Source of the DNA: JBBATK01 sp039810585
GTDB lineage: Bacteria > Bacteroidota > Ignavibacteria > Kapaibacteriales > NICIL-2
Length of the DNA stretch: 64,000 bases
Assembly: GCA_039810585.1 (NCBI GenBank)
Contig: JBDHXF010000015.1
Coordinates: forward strand, 1-64,000
Reading direction: 5' to 3'
The position numbers and the translations under genes are program-made. The notes under the pieces are model-generated. The model was not told the origin of the DNA. It saw only the letters and a list, made by a program, of their open reading frames with translations, and did no database searches. The first letter of the stretch is position 1. The number at the start of each line of letters is the position of its first letter. This document shows, in pieces, positions 26,501 to 34,819 of the stretch.

Positions 26501-27324
26501 GTGTGCGCTCGTTTAGTGAAGTGGAATCACGGATGACATCGTATGAACGACTCCGCGCCTACGCCGCACTGAAGCCCGAGGATGTGACGTCGGCAACTCC
26601 CGTGCTTGACGACAGACGTGTGTGGCCTACGGCGGGACACATCACCTTCGACAAGTACAGCACACGCTATGCAGACAACTTGCCCTTGGTGTTACGAGAG
26701 CTTGACTTCAGCATTGCATCCGGTCAGCGCGTGGGTATCGTCGGTCGAACAGGTAGCGGCAAAACCACCATGTTCCAATCGCTCTTCCGCTTTGTACCGG
26801 GATGTGCGGGACGGATATTGGTGGATGGTATCGACATAGCGACTATTCCTACGTGGCGCCTGCGGCGTGCCATGGCAGTGATCCCGCAGGATCCTATGCT
26901 GTTCATTGGAACGGTGCGTTCGAACCTCGATCGCTTTTCTGATTACAGTGACCACGAGGTATGGGCTGCTTTGCACCGCGTGCAAATGGATGACGTTGTT
27001 CGCTCGATTGGAGGACTGAACGCTGCGGTGAGTGAGGGAGGGCAAAACTTTTCTCAAGGACAACGTCAGCTTCTCTGTCTTGCCCGCGCTATCCTTACCG
27101 ATGCGCGCATCATTGTGATGGACGAGGCCACAGCAAGCGTGGATGTGCAAACCGATGCTCTGATTCAGCGCACCATTCGTGAGGAGTTTAAGGGCGTAAC
27201 GATGCTCATTATCGCACACCGTCTCAATTCCATCGCGGATGCGGATTTGATTATCGAGATGCATCAGGGCGAAGCCCGCATGCATCACTATGCCTCTGAG
27301 ATTCCGGAAGAAGAGTTGGACTGA
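23566..27324 (+). CDS. Single-chain ABCC/MRP-type ABC exporter
   Basis: A 1252-residue ATP-driven exporter with both halves in one chain: TMD1-NBD1-TMD2-NBD2. NBD1 has Walker A GAVGCGKS (440-447), signature LSGGQ (538-542) and Walker B LLDDP, with Asp563 where the catalytic Glu normally sits. NBD2 has Walker A GRTGSGKT (1060-1067), signature FSQGQ (1162-1166) and D1186-E1187. A degenerate first site plus LLDDPLAAVD and ARAILTDARIIVMDEATASVD are hallmarks of the eukaryotic ABCC (MRP) group. No TMD0 is present. Most bacterial exporters are half-size dimers, so this architecture is unusual. Substrate unknown; no regulator gene is adjacent. Confidence 0.88.
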   Translation: MNISEILFRHVTPLIRLGRRRPLTAADMPPLDPDLDPLAVEADYQRVDTPHPYRFVWDSFWAAGSAARRAMTLHAFNAPIALSAPLLMRALLHNVGVLHTQPDLLNQTIVLAIALALSAVADGVVVQQFYYWALKSWGRIANGLNMRVYRHTLALTRRAQQGTQSGDLVNHMANDAEGIADASFFLPEILTAILHLSGSFLILVYLLGWAAVAAFATLVVMLPITRIAARRFAKHDSELWKYRDDRVTLMSQILAGIRIVKYFAWERSMSAEVDALRAKEIGAYVSLIRAEALSVMIFLSTTTIVAFTGFGSYVLMGGILTPAVIFPCLLVFMQLEMPIGALPHFIKNLSHAKVAAERLHRLYHLETYAPERRNQRSDATAMSVHFHDWSVEADRVLETAVASTTSQSAQAPENEKSPVRLALDSIGLHIQAGESIALVGAVGCGKSALLLSVLGELIPRSGQLNFGNDDKTLPRMAYVAQDAYILNATIRDNILFGLPAEHNEQAVTQAIALSALDHDVAQLSAGLDTEIGERGVNLSGGQKMRIALARAVMHDAGVVLLDDPLAAVDVHTETTLVDALIFGHWSARTRIVATHRLSHLHRFDRVAFMYEGRIEVVAPLQDALAASQRFRMFYDEHSNAEETASAIQLQKHSTAVASGTQHDGSLVDEEDRATGSIKAEVFVSYLKQLGSANGARPWMVYAGLTLSCSLVVVLPIIQNSWLALWSDSSHGALHLFEWLKDPMHTISVYGLIGISVLLANLVERLVWMMRATMAGRDIHNSTLAAVLAAPLRFFDTTPMGRILNRFAHDLSSVDDEMGWNFESAIRSFAQMLGTLVLIVSIVPFVLIAAVPALVVFYRLQRDYRRCAREAKRLSSISRSPRYAHYKESISGLTTIRAFGQQAYFTEAFVSKLSFFQRMNWGSILLNRWFSTRAPLLSGLISLTTTTTVVLMCSHDQLTAGMAGVIITYALTFWANLNWCVRSFSEVESRMTSYERLRAYAALKPEDVTSATPVLDDRRVWPTAGHITFDKYSTRYADNLPLVLRELDFSIASGQRVGIVGRTGSGKTTMFQSLFRFVPGCAGRILVDGIDIATIPTWRLRRAMAVIPQDPMLFIGTVRSNLDRFSDYSDHEVWAALHRVQMDDVVRSIGGLNAAVSEGGQNFSQGQRQLLCLARAILTDARIIVMDEATASVDVQTDALIQRTIREEFKGVTMLIIAHRLNSIADADLIIEMHQGEARMHHYASEIPEEELD

Positions 27325-27356
27325 GCTAGCTCGTTCGGATATGCATTCTCCGGTGC

Positions 27357-28367
27357 TCAGGCAAAGCGTGAGGCCGGCAGGTTGAGAAAACGCAGCGCGT
27401 TTTCGGCAAAGACTTTCTGTAGCACGGTTGGATCAATTCCGGATTGCTCGAGGAACTTGCCATGCTCGAGGTCGCCCAAAGGAAAAGGATAATCTGTGCC
27501 GTAACAGATGTGGTCCTCACCCATCACTTCCAGCAGATAGCGAAAGGCCGGAAGGTCGTGCGTGATCCCGTCCACCCAGAAACGACCCACGTATTCACGG
27601 GGATCTTGAATATTGTTCACATTACACAAGTCGGGTCTCGCATGCCATCCGTGCGAGATTCGACCGAGTGTAAAGGGAAAAGCTCCACCGGCGTGCGAGA
27701 ACAATACACGCAGTTTGGGGAAGGCATCGAACACTCCGCCAAAGATCATCGACGTCAGTGCCAATGCCGTTTCGCCGGGCATACCAACTAGCCACTTGTT
27801 AAAGTAGCGTTCCATGCGGTCGGCACCTGCCATTTCCCATGGATGCACGATCAGACAACAGCCAAGCTCCTCCGCAGCCTTGTAGAAGGGGAAGAGGCGT
27901 TTATCATCCAGGTTCATCCCATTGATGTTCGAGCCGATCTGCAATCCCGGCAGCCCCAGTTCTTGCACACATCGCGTCATTTCCTGAATGGCCATCTCAA
28001 CGTCCTGCATGGGAGCGGTTCCGAGGGCTACCATACGTTTAGGGTACCTCTGCATGATGGTGGCAAGATGGTCGTTCAAATACATCGACCACTCCAGTCC
28101 ATGCATCGGTTGGGCGAAGTACGAAAACAGCACGGGCACAGTGTACAGCACCATCACGTCCACCTCGTGCTCATCCATGTCGCGAAGCACCCATTCGGGA
28201 TCCCAACAATTCTGCTGCACCTCGCGAAAAAAGGTTCCGTCATCACGCATCATGCGCGCCGCACCCGCTTTGTGGTGTTCGAGACGGATGAAGCCACCGT
28301 AGCCGAACTTTTCCTTGAGCGACTCCCAATAATCGGGCATAAGGTGAGCGTGGATGTCAATCTTCAT
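27357..28367 (-). CDS. 2-amino-3-carboxymuconate-6-semialdehyde decarboxylase (ACMSD)
   Basis: Decarboxylates the ring-cleavage product of 3-hydroxyanthranilate, steering it away from quinolinate. The zinc ligands of this amidohydrolase group are present: H6 and H8 (DIHAHLMPDYW), H175 (LIVHPWEM), H225 (FSHAGGAFP) and D292 (YGTDYPFP). Length is 336 residues, as in bacterial ACMSD. The ATG at 28367 has GGAAAG upstream; an earlier frame adds 24 unlikely residues. It is the last of three same-strand genes with HaaO and a VOC protein. Family-level match is strong; enzyme activity is inferred. Confidence 0.88.
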   Translation of the reverse strand: MKIDIHAHLMPDYWESLKEKFGYGGFIRLEHHKAGAARMMRDDGTFFREVQQNCWDPEWVLRDMDEHEVDVMVLYTVPVLFSYFAQPMHGLEWSMYLNDHLATIMQRYPKRMVALGTAPMQDVEMAIQEMTRCVQELGLPGLQIGSNINGMNLDDKRLFPFYKAAEELGCCLIVHPWEMAGADRMERYFNKWLVGMPGETALALTSMIFGGVFDAFPKLRVLFSHAGGAFPFTLGRISHGWHARPDLCNVNNIQDPREYVGRFWVDGITHDLPAFRYLLEVMGEDHICYGTDYPFPLGDLEHGKFLEQSGIDPTVLQKVFAENALRFLNLPASRFA

Positions 28368-28505
28368 ACGTAGTCTTTCCGAAAGAAATAGTGGAGCGAT
28401 TGAGCGTGCGAATACTCTGAGAGCATGCGCGCATATCACTTCAGGAGATGATCAATACACAGGGCACACGACCCGCCTGCGGCAGAGCGTGAACCATACT
28501 TTGTT

Positions 28506-28877
28506 TTATCCCCGCGGACGAAACGTAGGATCGGAGATGAGTCCGATCGAGTTTCCAAAGGGATCGCGAACCATGGCAACGCGTATTTCTCCACCGGTGT
28601 CCATAACGTCATCAACCAATTCGGCACCGCTTTGCAGGAAGTGTTGAAGTGCAGAGTGGATGTCCTCCACATTCCAATACGCCACCACGTTCCGGCTGGT
28701 ACTTGGTGCATAGTTGTCGGGATGCAAGCCCAGCTCACATCCGCCAATGGAGTAACCGATGTAGAAGGGCTGGTCGAAGTAGGGTTCGCAGCCAAAAGCG
28801 CGGGAGTAGAATTCCTTTGCCGTCTGCATATCCGGTACTTCGTAGACAACTGTTTGGAGAGCACGCACCGTTGGCAT
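28506..28877 (-). CDS. VOC-superfamily (glyoxalase/dioxygenase-fold) protein
   Basis: A 123-residue single-module-pair VOC protein. The beta-alpha repeats are visible (LQTVVYEVPDMQTAKEFYSR, FGCEPYFDQPF; then NVEDIHSALQHFLQSGAELV and RDPFGNSIGLISDP). It starts one base after the HaaO stop and ends 138 bp before the ACMSD start, so it probably acts with them. Possible roles are handling of an unstable semialdehyde intermediate or a separate dioxygenase or isomerase step. The canonical metal ligand positions cannot all be assigned by eye. Confidence 0.8.
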   Translation of the reverse strand: MPTVRALQTVVYEVPDMQTAKEFYSRAFGCEPYFDQPFYIGYSIGGCELGLHPDNYAPSTSRNVVAYWNVEDIHSALQHFLQSGAELVDDVMDTGGEIRVAMVRDPFGNSIGLISDPTFRPRG

Positions 28878-28878
28878 A

Positions 28879-29403
28879 TCAGCTCAGTTTTGGTGGTGGT
28901 TCCATAACCGTACCGCAGTTTTTGCAGGTGCGATTTTCCATGTTTCCGTAGAAGCGCTCGAAGATTGGCGGGAGTTGCTTGACGATGTCGGACACATACT
29001 CATACTCCTCGTACATCTTCGTACCGCAATTCTCGCAGTACCACAGGAAGCCATCAAGCTCCTTGGTTTCGCGTTTGCGTTCAATTACCAAGCCAACGGT
29101 GTTGGCTTTGCGTTGTGGAGAGTGCGGGGTGCGTGGAGGCAATAAGAACATATCACCTTCTTTGATGACGATGTCGCGTGGCTTACCATCGTCGATAATC
29201 TTCACCGTGGCATCGCCCTCTACTTGGTAAAAGAGCTCTTCCCCTTCGTTGAAGTGATAGTCCTTCCGAGAGTTGGGTCCACCCACAATCATCACGATAA
29301 AATCGGTGTCGGCGTACACGCACTGGTTACCGACCGGTGGTTTGAGCAGATGACGATGTTCGTCGATCCACTGCTTGAGGTTAAAGGCTGGGGCAATGGC
29401 CAT
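28879..29403 (-). CDS. 3-hydroxyanthranilate 3,4-dioxygenase
   Basis: Opens the ring of 3-hydroxyanthranilate with O2. The cupin iron site H50, E56 and H94 is present (KDYHFNEGEELFYQVEGD; LLPPRTPHSPQR), with R46, R98 and E109 for substrate. The C-terminal second iron site of bacterial enzymes is complete (C123, C126, C160, C163). Length of 174 residues matches bacterial homologues. ATG at 29403 follows GGGAG. It leads a three-gene unit with the VOC protein and ACMSD. Tryptophan dioxygenase, kynureninase and the later 2-aminomuconate enzymes are not in the window. Confidence 0.93.
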   Translation of the reverse strand: MAIAPAFNLKQWIDEHRHLLKPPVGNQCVYADTDFIVMIVGGPNSRKDYHFNEGEELFYQVEGDATVKIIDDGKPRDIVIKEGDMFLLPPRTPHSPQRKANTVGLVIERKRETKELDGFLWYCENCGTKMYEEYEYVSDIVKQLPPIFERFYGNMENRTCKNCGTVMEPPPKLS

Positions 29404-29683
29404 ACGAGGCTCCCAATTAGTGGTGCAATGCTTGCTGTTGTTGTTTTGCAGAAGCTGCAAGATACAATGCAGCCTTGGTACTGTCCAGCCTCAGCTGTAG
29501 TTCTCCATCACGTGAGCGTAGCGATGGACACACCCAGGAAATGTTTGAATTTTGACGAGAATCGAGACATCGCACGTAATTCCGCCCCCCGAGTTCTTGC
29601 GATCCGCGATTGCGGGCAACACTTCACCCATTCTCCTCCTTCAACTCGATACTTGGCACATCCCTTGCAGTTGAAGCGTTAGA

Positions 29684-30883
29684 ATGAGAATCTGGATCGA
29701 CATCGACAATTCACCGCACGTTCCCTTCTTCAAGCCCATCATAGCTGCTTTGGAAGCGAGAGGTGATGAGATCTTCATCAGCACCCGTCGCTATGCGCAG
29801 ACGCTGGAGTTGCTGACGGATGCCGGCATCCGCGCGCATGTAATTGGTGAGCACGCCGGTTCAAACCCTATTCGTAAAGTATTGAACCTCTTGCATCGGA
29901 GTTGGCAGTTATGGCGCGTGGTTCGCAGCTTCACACCGGATATTGCATTGAGTCACGGCTCGCGCGCACTCTCGATCTGCTCGCGCTTCATGAAACTGCC
30001 GAACATTTTATTCTTCGATTACGAGTGGACGGAGATGCAGATCTTCAAGCGTTGTGCAACGAGGATGGTGTGTCCAACCCTGCTCCCTGAATCTGCGCTC
30101 CGTGAGGCCAATCTTCCGTTGTCGATAATTGAACGTTACGACGGATTGAAAGAAGAACTCTATGTTTCCGAGCTACAACCGGATGAACATTTCCGCGCGT
30201 CCTTATCCATACCGGAAGACGCGATTGTAGTGAGTGTGCGACCATCGTCGATGACCTCCAACTACCACGACAGACGTAGCGAGGATATTCTTCGAGCCTT
30301 GCTCACGAGATTATCGAAGGAAGATGGAGTACATGTGCTCGTGAGTCCGCGCACACACACCGATCGACACTTTGTGGAGTCAATTGCCAAACACTTGTCG
30401 ATGACCAATCTGCATATCCTTGAGCGAGCCGTTCCGGGTTTGCAGCTTCTCTATCATTCAGACCTAGTGGTCAGTGGCGGTGGAACCATGAACAGAGAGT
30501 CAGCCATGCTTGGTACGCCGACCTACAGTATGTTTACCGGACACCGTCCTTCCATCGACAGTGAGCTTGCCTCGCAGGGTCGTTTGCACTTTCTCGAACA
30601 GCCGGAGGATGTCGACACAATCATTATCCGCAAGCATACTCCCCTGCCACCCAACACTTCGAAGAGCACACAATTGCTCAGCCGGATACTCTCGCTCATC
30701 GACCACGAAGTGGGCGTGAATGCAGACGCCACAAGCGATCACTTGGAATATCAATCCCCGCATCGCGCTCCATTACGATCCAAAAACCACAGCGCGAAGA
30801 AACGTGCGTCGAAAGATGCAGTGTCTGCCACAACGCGTAGAAAAGGTGTGGGAGATGCAGTGAAACACCAGTACGAAGACTGA
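29684..30883 (+). CDS. DUF354-family glycosyltransferase-like protein
   Basis: A 399-residue GT-B-like protein. The N-terminus is diagnostic (MRIWIDIDNSPHVPFFKPII), followed by FFDYEWTEMQIFKRC and a nucleotide-binding-like VVSGGGTMNRESAMLGTP. Members occur in archaea and Bacteroidetes surface-polysaccharide loci, but the reaction is not known. The last 60 residues are a basic, low-complexity extension (SKNHSAKKRASKDAVSATTR) not expected in the core family. It is transcribed divergently from the HaaO unit and next to the broken regulator gene. Confidence 0.8.
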   Translation: MRIWIDIDNSPHVPFFKPIIAALEARGDEIFISTRRYAQTLELLTDAGIRAHVIGEHAGSNPIRKVLNLLHRSWQLWRVVRSFTPDIALSHGSRALSICSRFMKLPNILFFDYEWTEMQIFKRCATRMVCPTLLPESALREANLPLSIIERYDGLKEELYVSELQPDEHFRASLSIPEDAIVVSVRPSSMTSNYHDRRSEDILRALLTRLSKEDGVHVLVSPRTHTDRHFVESIAKHLSMTNLHILERAVPGLQLLYHSDLVVSGGGTMNRESAMLGTPTYSMFTGHRPSIDSELASQGRLHFLEQPEDVDTIIIRKHTPLPPNTSKSTQLLSRILSLIDHEVGVNADATSDHLEYQSPHRAPLRSKNHSAKKRASKDAVSATTRRKGVGDAVKHQYED

Positions 30884-30903
30884 ACTTTCGAATAGTCGAA
30901 TTT

Positions 30904-32256
30904 TTAGCGAACAACTTCCCAATATCCGCCTTTGTCCGGACCCTTCCGCTGTACAATGCCTGCATCCTTAAGCTTTCGAATCTGCGCCTCGACTGCTCGT
31001 TGCGAAATTCCAATTTTGACTGCCATCTCGGAAGCGGTAATCTCCGGTTTTTCTTTCATCAGTGCCAAGATTTTCTCCGAACTTTTCACCGAACTTTTCA
31101 CCGAACTTTTCTCCGAACTTTTCTCCGAACTTCGTTTAACATTCTCGACAAATGTTTTCGAAATCGCAAACTTCAGCCATAGACCGCTCGTTTCAGCCTC
31201 AATTGAGGGCTCAGCAAGGCCAGATTCTTTGCACGAAGTGAATATCTGTTCGATGCCCCGCCCCCATGCCTCTATTTGACCAGCTCGAAAAAAAATATTA
31301 GCGAGCGTTGGATTGTAGGGCACCGAGGAATGTTTTCGCCGAAGTTTTTCGACTGTCCATTTTTCAGGAAGCTGACCAGGATTCCATATCATTAATGAGT
31401 CAGAGTACACGCTGATTTGCACCGGAACTCCCATAGAATAATCTTTATGTATTACTGCATTTAACACGGCTTCACGTAATGCGGATAGCGGAACAGCTAA
31501 GGTCTCAACGCGATGGACTCCATCATAACTGACTGATGATAACAAGTACTTTGTCGTAAGTAAATCCAAGACAGTCTGCAATTGTCCAAACAAATTGCCG
31601 TGAATTTCATCATAGAATGCTAAGTCGGCGTGAGAGCGGAAGTATCCAATTTTTACAAACGCACCTGGAATGAATTTTTCCGGATCAGAATGAAAGGCAA
31701 GTATTGCCGCGCGTTTGAGATTTGGACCATCTGTGAGATGAAGACTCTCCATCAAGTCCGCAACTGAATTTCGCCCTTCTGTACTCCTCATACGCGTGCT
31801 ATCCAAGGCAAAAGCACGAAAAACTGAAATCGCCGTTCGCGATAGACTTCTTGCCTTCGTGCCTGGGACAGGCACTTCATCCCATGCACGTCCCTGCTTT
31901 CGCAGGAGAAAACGATCCAGTGCTGACCCCTTTTGTTCTTGTACAGTACTTCCGCTTCGAACGTAGTACTCCCCTCTATAGCTAATCGGGTACAGATAGG
32001 GCTCAACAGAAATTTCCACTCGTTCTTTATCGCCTTCATTTTTCAACCGCACCTGTACGAAAACACCGAGAACATCGCGAATTTTATTGGGCAAATTCTC
32101 CAACAACTCCTTAGCGTTCAAAATACCTACTGCTGTGCCCCGATCATCTCTGCCAATTTCGAGTATACCTCCGTCTGCATTTGCAAATCCGGCAATCCAA
32201 CGTAAATACTCATCGCGCCATGACAGCTTCCATTCGCGTTTTTGGTCTTCTTACAT
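30904..32256 (-). pseudogene. Schlafen/AlbA-type ATP-binding transcriptional regulator with stop at codon 2
   Basis: The frame is intact from 32250 down to 30904. It reads EDQKREWKLSWRDEYLRWIA, the standard N-terminus of AlbA_2/Schlafen-type regulators, then an ATP-binding-like domain (LREAVLNAVIHKDYSMGVPV, GRGIEQIFTSCKESGL) and a winged helix (ITASEMAVKIGISQRAVEAQ). The only well-placed ATG (32254-32256) is followed immediately by TAA (32251-32253), where the family usually has Lys or a similar residue, so a single AAA-to-TAA change would explain it. The next possible start is TTG at 32119-32121, which would delete the first 45 residues. Pseudogene, alternative start or sequencing error are all possible. 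Confidence 0.7.
31071..31130. repeat. 12-bp minisatellite inside the regulator ORF (five units)
   Basis: Five tandem units of TTTTC(T/A)CCGAAC. In the minus-strand frame each unit encodes Ser-Ser-(Glu/Val)-Lys, a flexible linker between the ATPase-like domain and the winged helix. Unit length is a multiple of three, so copy-number change would alter linker length but not the frame. Confidence 0.85.
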
Positions 32257-32439
32257 CTTTTGCGCTACCTAAAGCTTGCCGAAAAATTCTATCAACGTGA
32301 TGGCAGAGATTTCGGCTCGGCTGTTAAGAATACAGAATAAATCATCCATACTTCTCGTTCTGACGCAGACTTGAAAAGGGCGATTCCTAAAGTTCGTTCG
32401 ATTAATAATATTTAGCGAATGCCTACCTCCCACAAACAT

Positions 32440-32463
32440 CAAACCCCGCCGAAGCAGGGTTTG
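32440..32463 (-). terminator. Hairpin downstream of the DksA-like gene
   Basis: On the minus strand, CAAACCCTGC and GCGGGGTTTG pair around a TTCG tetraloop. It begins 25 bases after the stop codon of the DksA-like gene. There is no good T-run after it, so it may stabilise the RNA end rather than terminate. Confidence 0.6.
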
Positions 32464-32487
32464 CATACGAAGTATGTACGACAACAC

Positions 32488-33597
32488 TTACTTCCCGATG
32501 CGATCGATACCGTCGGCGGGACACTGTTGTCTCAGTTTCCAAGAGGCGGAAAGTGTTGTGATTGGCACAGCCATCAAACGCTCTTTGGCGATAAGGATTC
32601 CGCACTGACGGCAGATGCCGTAGGTTTTTTCGTCGATGCGTGTGAGTGCTTCGTCAAGCTTGCGGAGGTAGTCGGTCGTGCGTTGAATTTGTGCGTAGGT
32701 CTTCTCGCGCTCTACTGCTTCGGAGCCTTGTTCGGCCATGTGCATGGAGTACACGGCAGTTTCTTCGGAGGCCTCGTAGTTGGTTAAGTCTTCCAAACGT
32801 TCTTTCAACATGCGAAGCTCGTCGAGAGTCTTTTCCTTTTCGCTCTCGATGAGCTCGCGAAACATCTTCAAGTCCTTATCCGAATAACGCACATTTGCCT
32901 TGGGCTTTACCGGTTCAGGCGTGGTATAGTGCGAAGCTTGCGGAAACTCTGTCACCTTCGGAGCCGAAATATGCGGCGCCGACTGAGTGCGCTCGAACAT
33001 TTCTTCGCTCTTGGGATTTGTTTTCTTCACACGAGGTTCCAGCTTTGGCGTTGGACTCTCGGAGCTGCGTCGCGGACGACGAGGAGCAGTGGCGCTCTTT
33101 ACCAACATCAATCCCTTGGCTGGCTTGCCACTTGAAGGTGCCGCAATTTGAACTGCTTTCGACGCCGGCTCTACAGCACTCGGAGTGGGGGCATTCTTTG
33201 CAACAGCCTTTGTAGCCTGCACCTTGGCATTGGCCTTCGGATCAACTTTCTTCTCGCTACCTTTTTTAGCACTGACTTTTTTCACCGCTGCCGGCTTGGG
33301 TGCGGTTTTCTTCGCACTTGCCTTTGGAGCCGCTTTGGGCGCAGCCTTAGGAGTAGTTTTCTTAACCGCTGTTTTCTTTGTCGCTTTTGCCGACGCAGAA
33401 CTCGTTGCCTTCTTCATTGAACCCTTCGTTGATGATACCTTTGGTAATGATTTTTTTGATGCCGAGGACGCGGCTTTTTTCGCCACAGTCTTCGATCCTG
33501 CCGCTTTCTTGGAGGCAGCGGACTTCGATGACGCGGTTTTCGCCTTCGTTTTCAGCGACGATCCGGTCGTTTTCTTTGCTTGTTTTTTCGTAGCCAT
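32488..33597 (-). CDS. DksA/TraR-like protein with long histone-H1-like tail
   Basis: A 369-residue protein. Residues about 1-160 are a Lys/Ala/Ser/Pro-rich, H1-like tail (KKAAGSKTVAKKAASSASKK). A linker follows, then a C-terminal DksA/TraR coiled coil (LKMFRELIESEKEKTLDELR, YLRKLDEALTRIDEKTYGIC) and zinc-finger region. Only one CxxC is present (CRQCG); the second pair is replaced by TTLSASWKLRQQC, so the zinc site is at best incomplete. DksA proteins modulate RNA polymerase with ppGpp; the tail suggests DNA binding or nucleoid association. GGAGAGG precedes the ATG. The combination is inferred to give a DNA-tethered transcription factor. Confidence 0.8.
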   Translation of the reverse strand: MATKKQAKKTTGSSLKTKAKTASSKSAASKKAAGSKTVAKKAASSASKKSLPKVSSTKGSMKKATSSASAKATKKTAVKKTTPKAAPKAAPKASAKKTAPKPAAVKKVSAKKGSEKKVDPKANAKVQATKAVAKNAPTPSAVEPASKAVQIAAPSSGKPAKGLMLVKSATAPRRPRRSSESPTPKLEPRVKKTNPKSEEMFERTQSAPHISAPKVTEFPQASHYTTPEPVKPKANVRYSDKDLKMFRELIESEKEKTLDELRMLKERLEDLTNYEASEETAVYSMHMAEQGSEAVEREKTYAQIQRTTDYLRKLDEALTRIDEKTYGICRQCGILIAKERLMAVPITTLSASWKLRQQCPADGIDRIGK

Positions 33598-33733
33598 TGC
33601 AGACCTCTCCGAAGATGGTTAGACCTAGACAGTACAAACTCCATCACCTTCCAGCCCTCATAGAAAAAACCTCGCGCACCAAGAAAATTGGCGGCGATTA
33701 TAGCACCCTAAACACTCTTACACAAAAATAGTT

Positions 33734-34819
33734 TTACACGCAGCATGCGCTCAGAATCTCATCGTCCAAGTGTACGCTAATTCCATCCTTGCGTACGAAG
33801 AGGAGCATAAGATTCACCAAGTTCTTAGCATACATTTGCGATGCATGGAAGGGCATGGAGGACGAGAGGTTGACAGGACCAATAATATGTACACCGTTGG
33901 CGGTGACGACCGTTTCACCCGCCTTGGTTTGATTGGTATTTCCGCCGGTCTCAGCAGCAAGGTCCACAATGATGGAACCATGCTTCATCTGCGCTATCAT
34001 ATCGTCTGCTATGGTTTTGGGCGCAGCTTTGCCGGGAATGGCTGCCGTTGTGATAATGACATCAGACTGGGCGACGTGCTTGGCCAGGCCTTCCTGCTGA
34101 CGTCGCTTTGCTTCCGCACTCAGTTCTTTTGCATAACCGCCACTTGTTTCCATATCCTGCTCACCAAGATCGATATCCACGAACTTGGCACCCAAACTCA
34201 TCACCTGCTCCTTCACCGCGGGACGAACGTCAAACGCTTCCACGATGGCACCTAAGCGACGTGCTGTTGCGATTGCCTGAAGTCCCGCCACACCGGCACC
34301 AATAACCAGACACTTGGTCGGCGCTAAGGTTCCGGCGGCTGTCACCAACATCGGAAAGAAACGTCCGCTTGCCGCTGCGGCCAATAGCACTGCCTTGTAG
34401 CCAGCTACTGAGGCCATGGATGACAAGATGTCCATGCTTTGCGCACGCGATATGCGAGGAATAAGCTCCAACGCAAACGCGCGTATGTTCTTTGCCTTCA
34501 GCGCCGCAATCACATCGGCATTCTTCCAGGCGTTTAGCGTTGCAATCAATGCCGAACCATCCTTCAACAAGGCCACTTCCTCGAGGCTCGGAGCCTGTAC
34601 TTTACAGATGATATCAGACTGCGCCGCTACATCTTTTGCACTTGCTACAATTGTGGCGCCCTGTGCCTCGTAGGCGGAGTCTTCATACGAAGCCGGCAAG
34701 CCGGCTCCTTGCTGAATGACGATGGAAAATCCCTTGGCCTTCAGTTGCTTGACGGCATCCGGTGTCAGTGCCACCCTCTGCTCGTTCTCTTGCGTTTCCT
34801 TAAGAACTCCGATGTTCAT
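33734..34819 (-). CDS. NAD(P) transhydrogenase alpha-1 subunit-like protein
   Basis: Soluble NAD(H)-binding domain I of proton-translocating transhydrogenase. Motifs: N-terminal MNIGVLKETQENEQRVALTP, NAD fold VIGAGVAGLQAIATARRLGA, and IIVDLAAETGGNTNQ. At 361 residues it matches split bacterial alpha-1 subunits. The membrane (alpha-2) and beta subunits are not in the window, so the rest of the complex is elsewhere or absent. Alanine dehydrogenase is a related fold, but MSSMASVAGYKA-like PntA features favour this call. The C-terminus ends unusually with two cysteines (ILSACCV). The ATG at 34819 is the family start; an upstream frame adds 18 residues. Confidence 0.85.
   Translation of the reverse strand: MNIGVLKETQENEQRVALTPDAVKQLKAKGFSIVIQQGAGLPASYEDSAYEAQGATIVASAKDVAAQSDIICKVQAPSLEEVALLKDGSALIATLNAWKNADVIAALKAKNIRAFALELIPRISRAQSMDILSSMASVAGYKAVLLAAAASGRFFPMLVTAAGTLAPTKCLVIGAGVAGLQAIATARRLGAIVEAFDVRPAVKEQVMSLGAKFVDIDLGEQDMETSGGYAKELSAEAKRRQQEGLAKHVAQSDVIITTAAIPGKAAPKTIADDMIAQMKHGSIIVDLAAETGGNTNQTKAGETVVTANGVHIIGPVNLSSSMPFHASQMYAKNLVNLMLLFVRKDGISVHLDDEILSACCV

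Noticed and set aside
28436..28864. Second minus-strand frame over the VOC gene
   Set aside because: It is an out-of-frame overlap; the VOC frame has clear domain character.
31071..31130. CRISPR array
   Set aside because: The 12-bp units have no spacers and encode a linker; no other CRISPR-like pattern was seen in the window.
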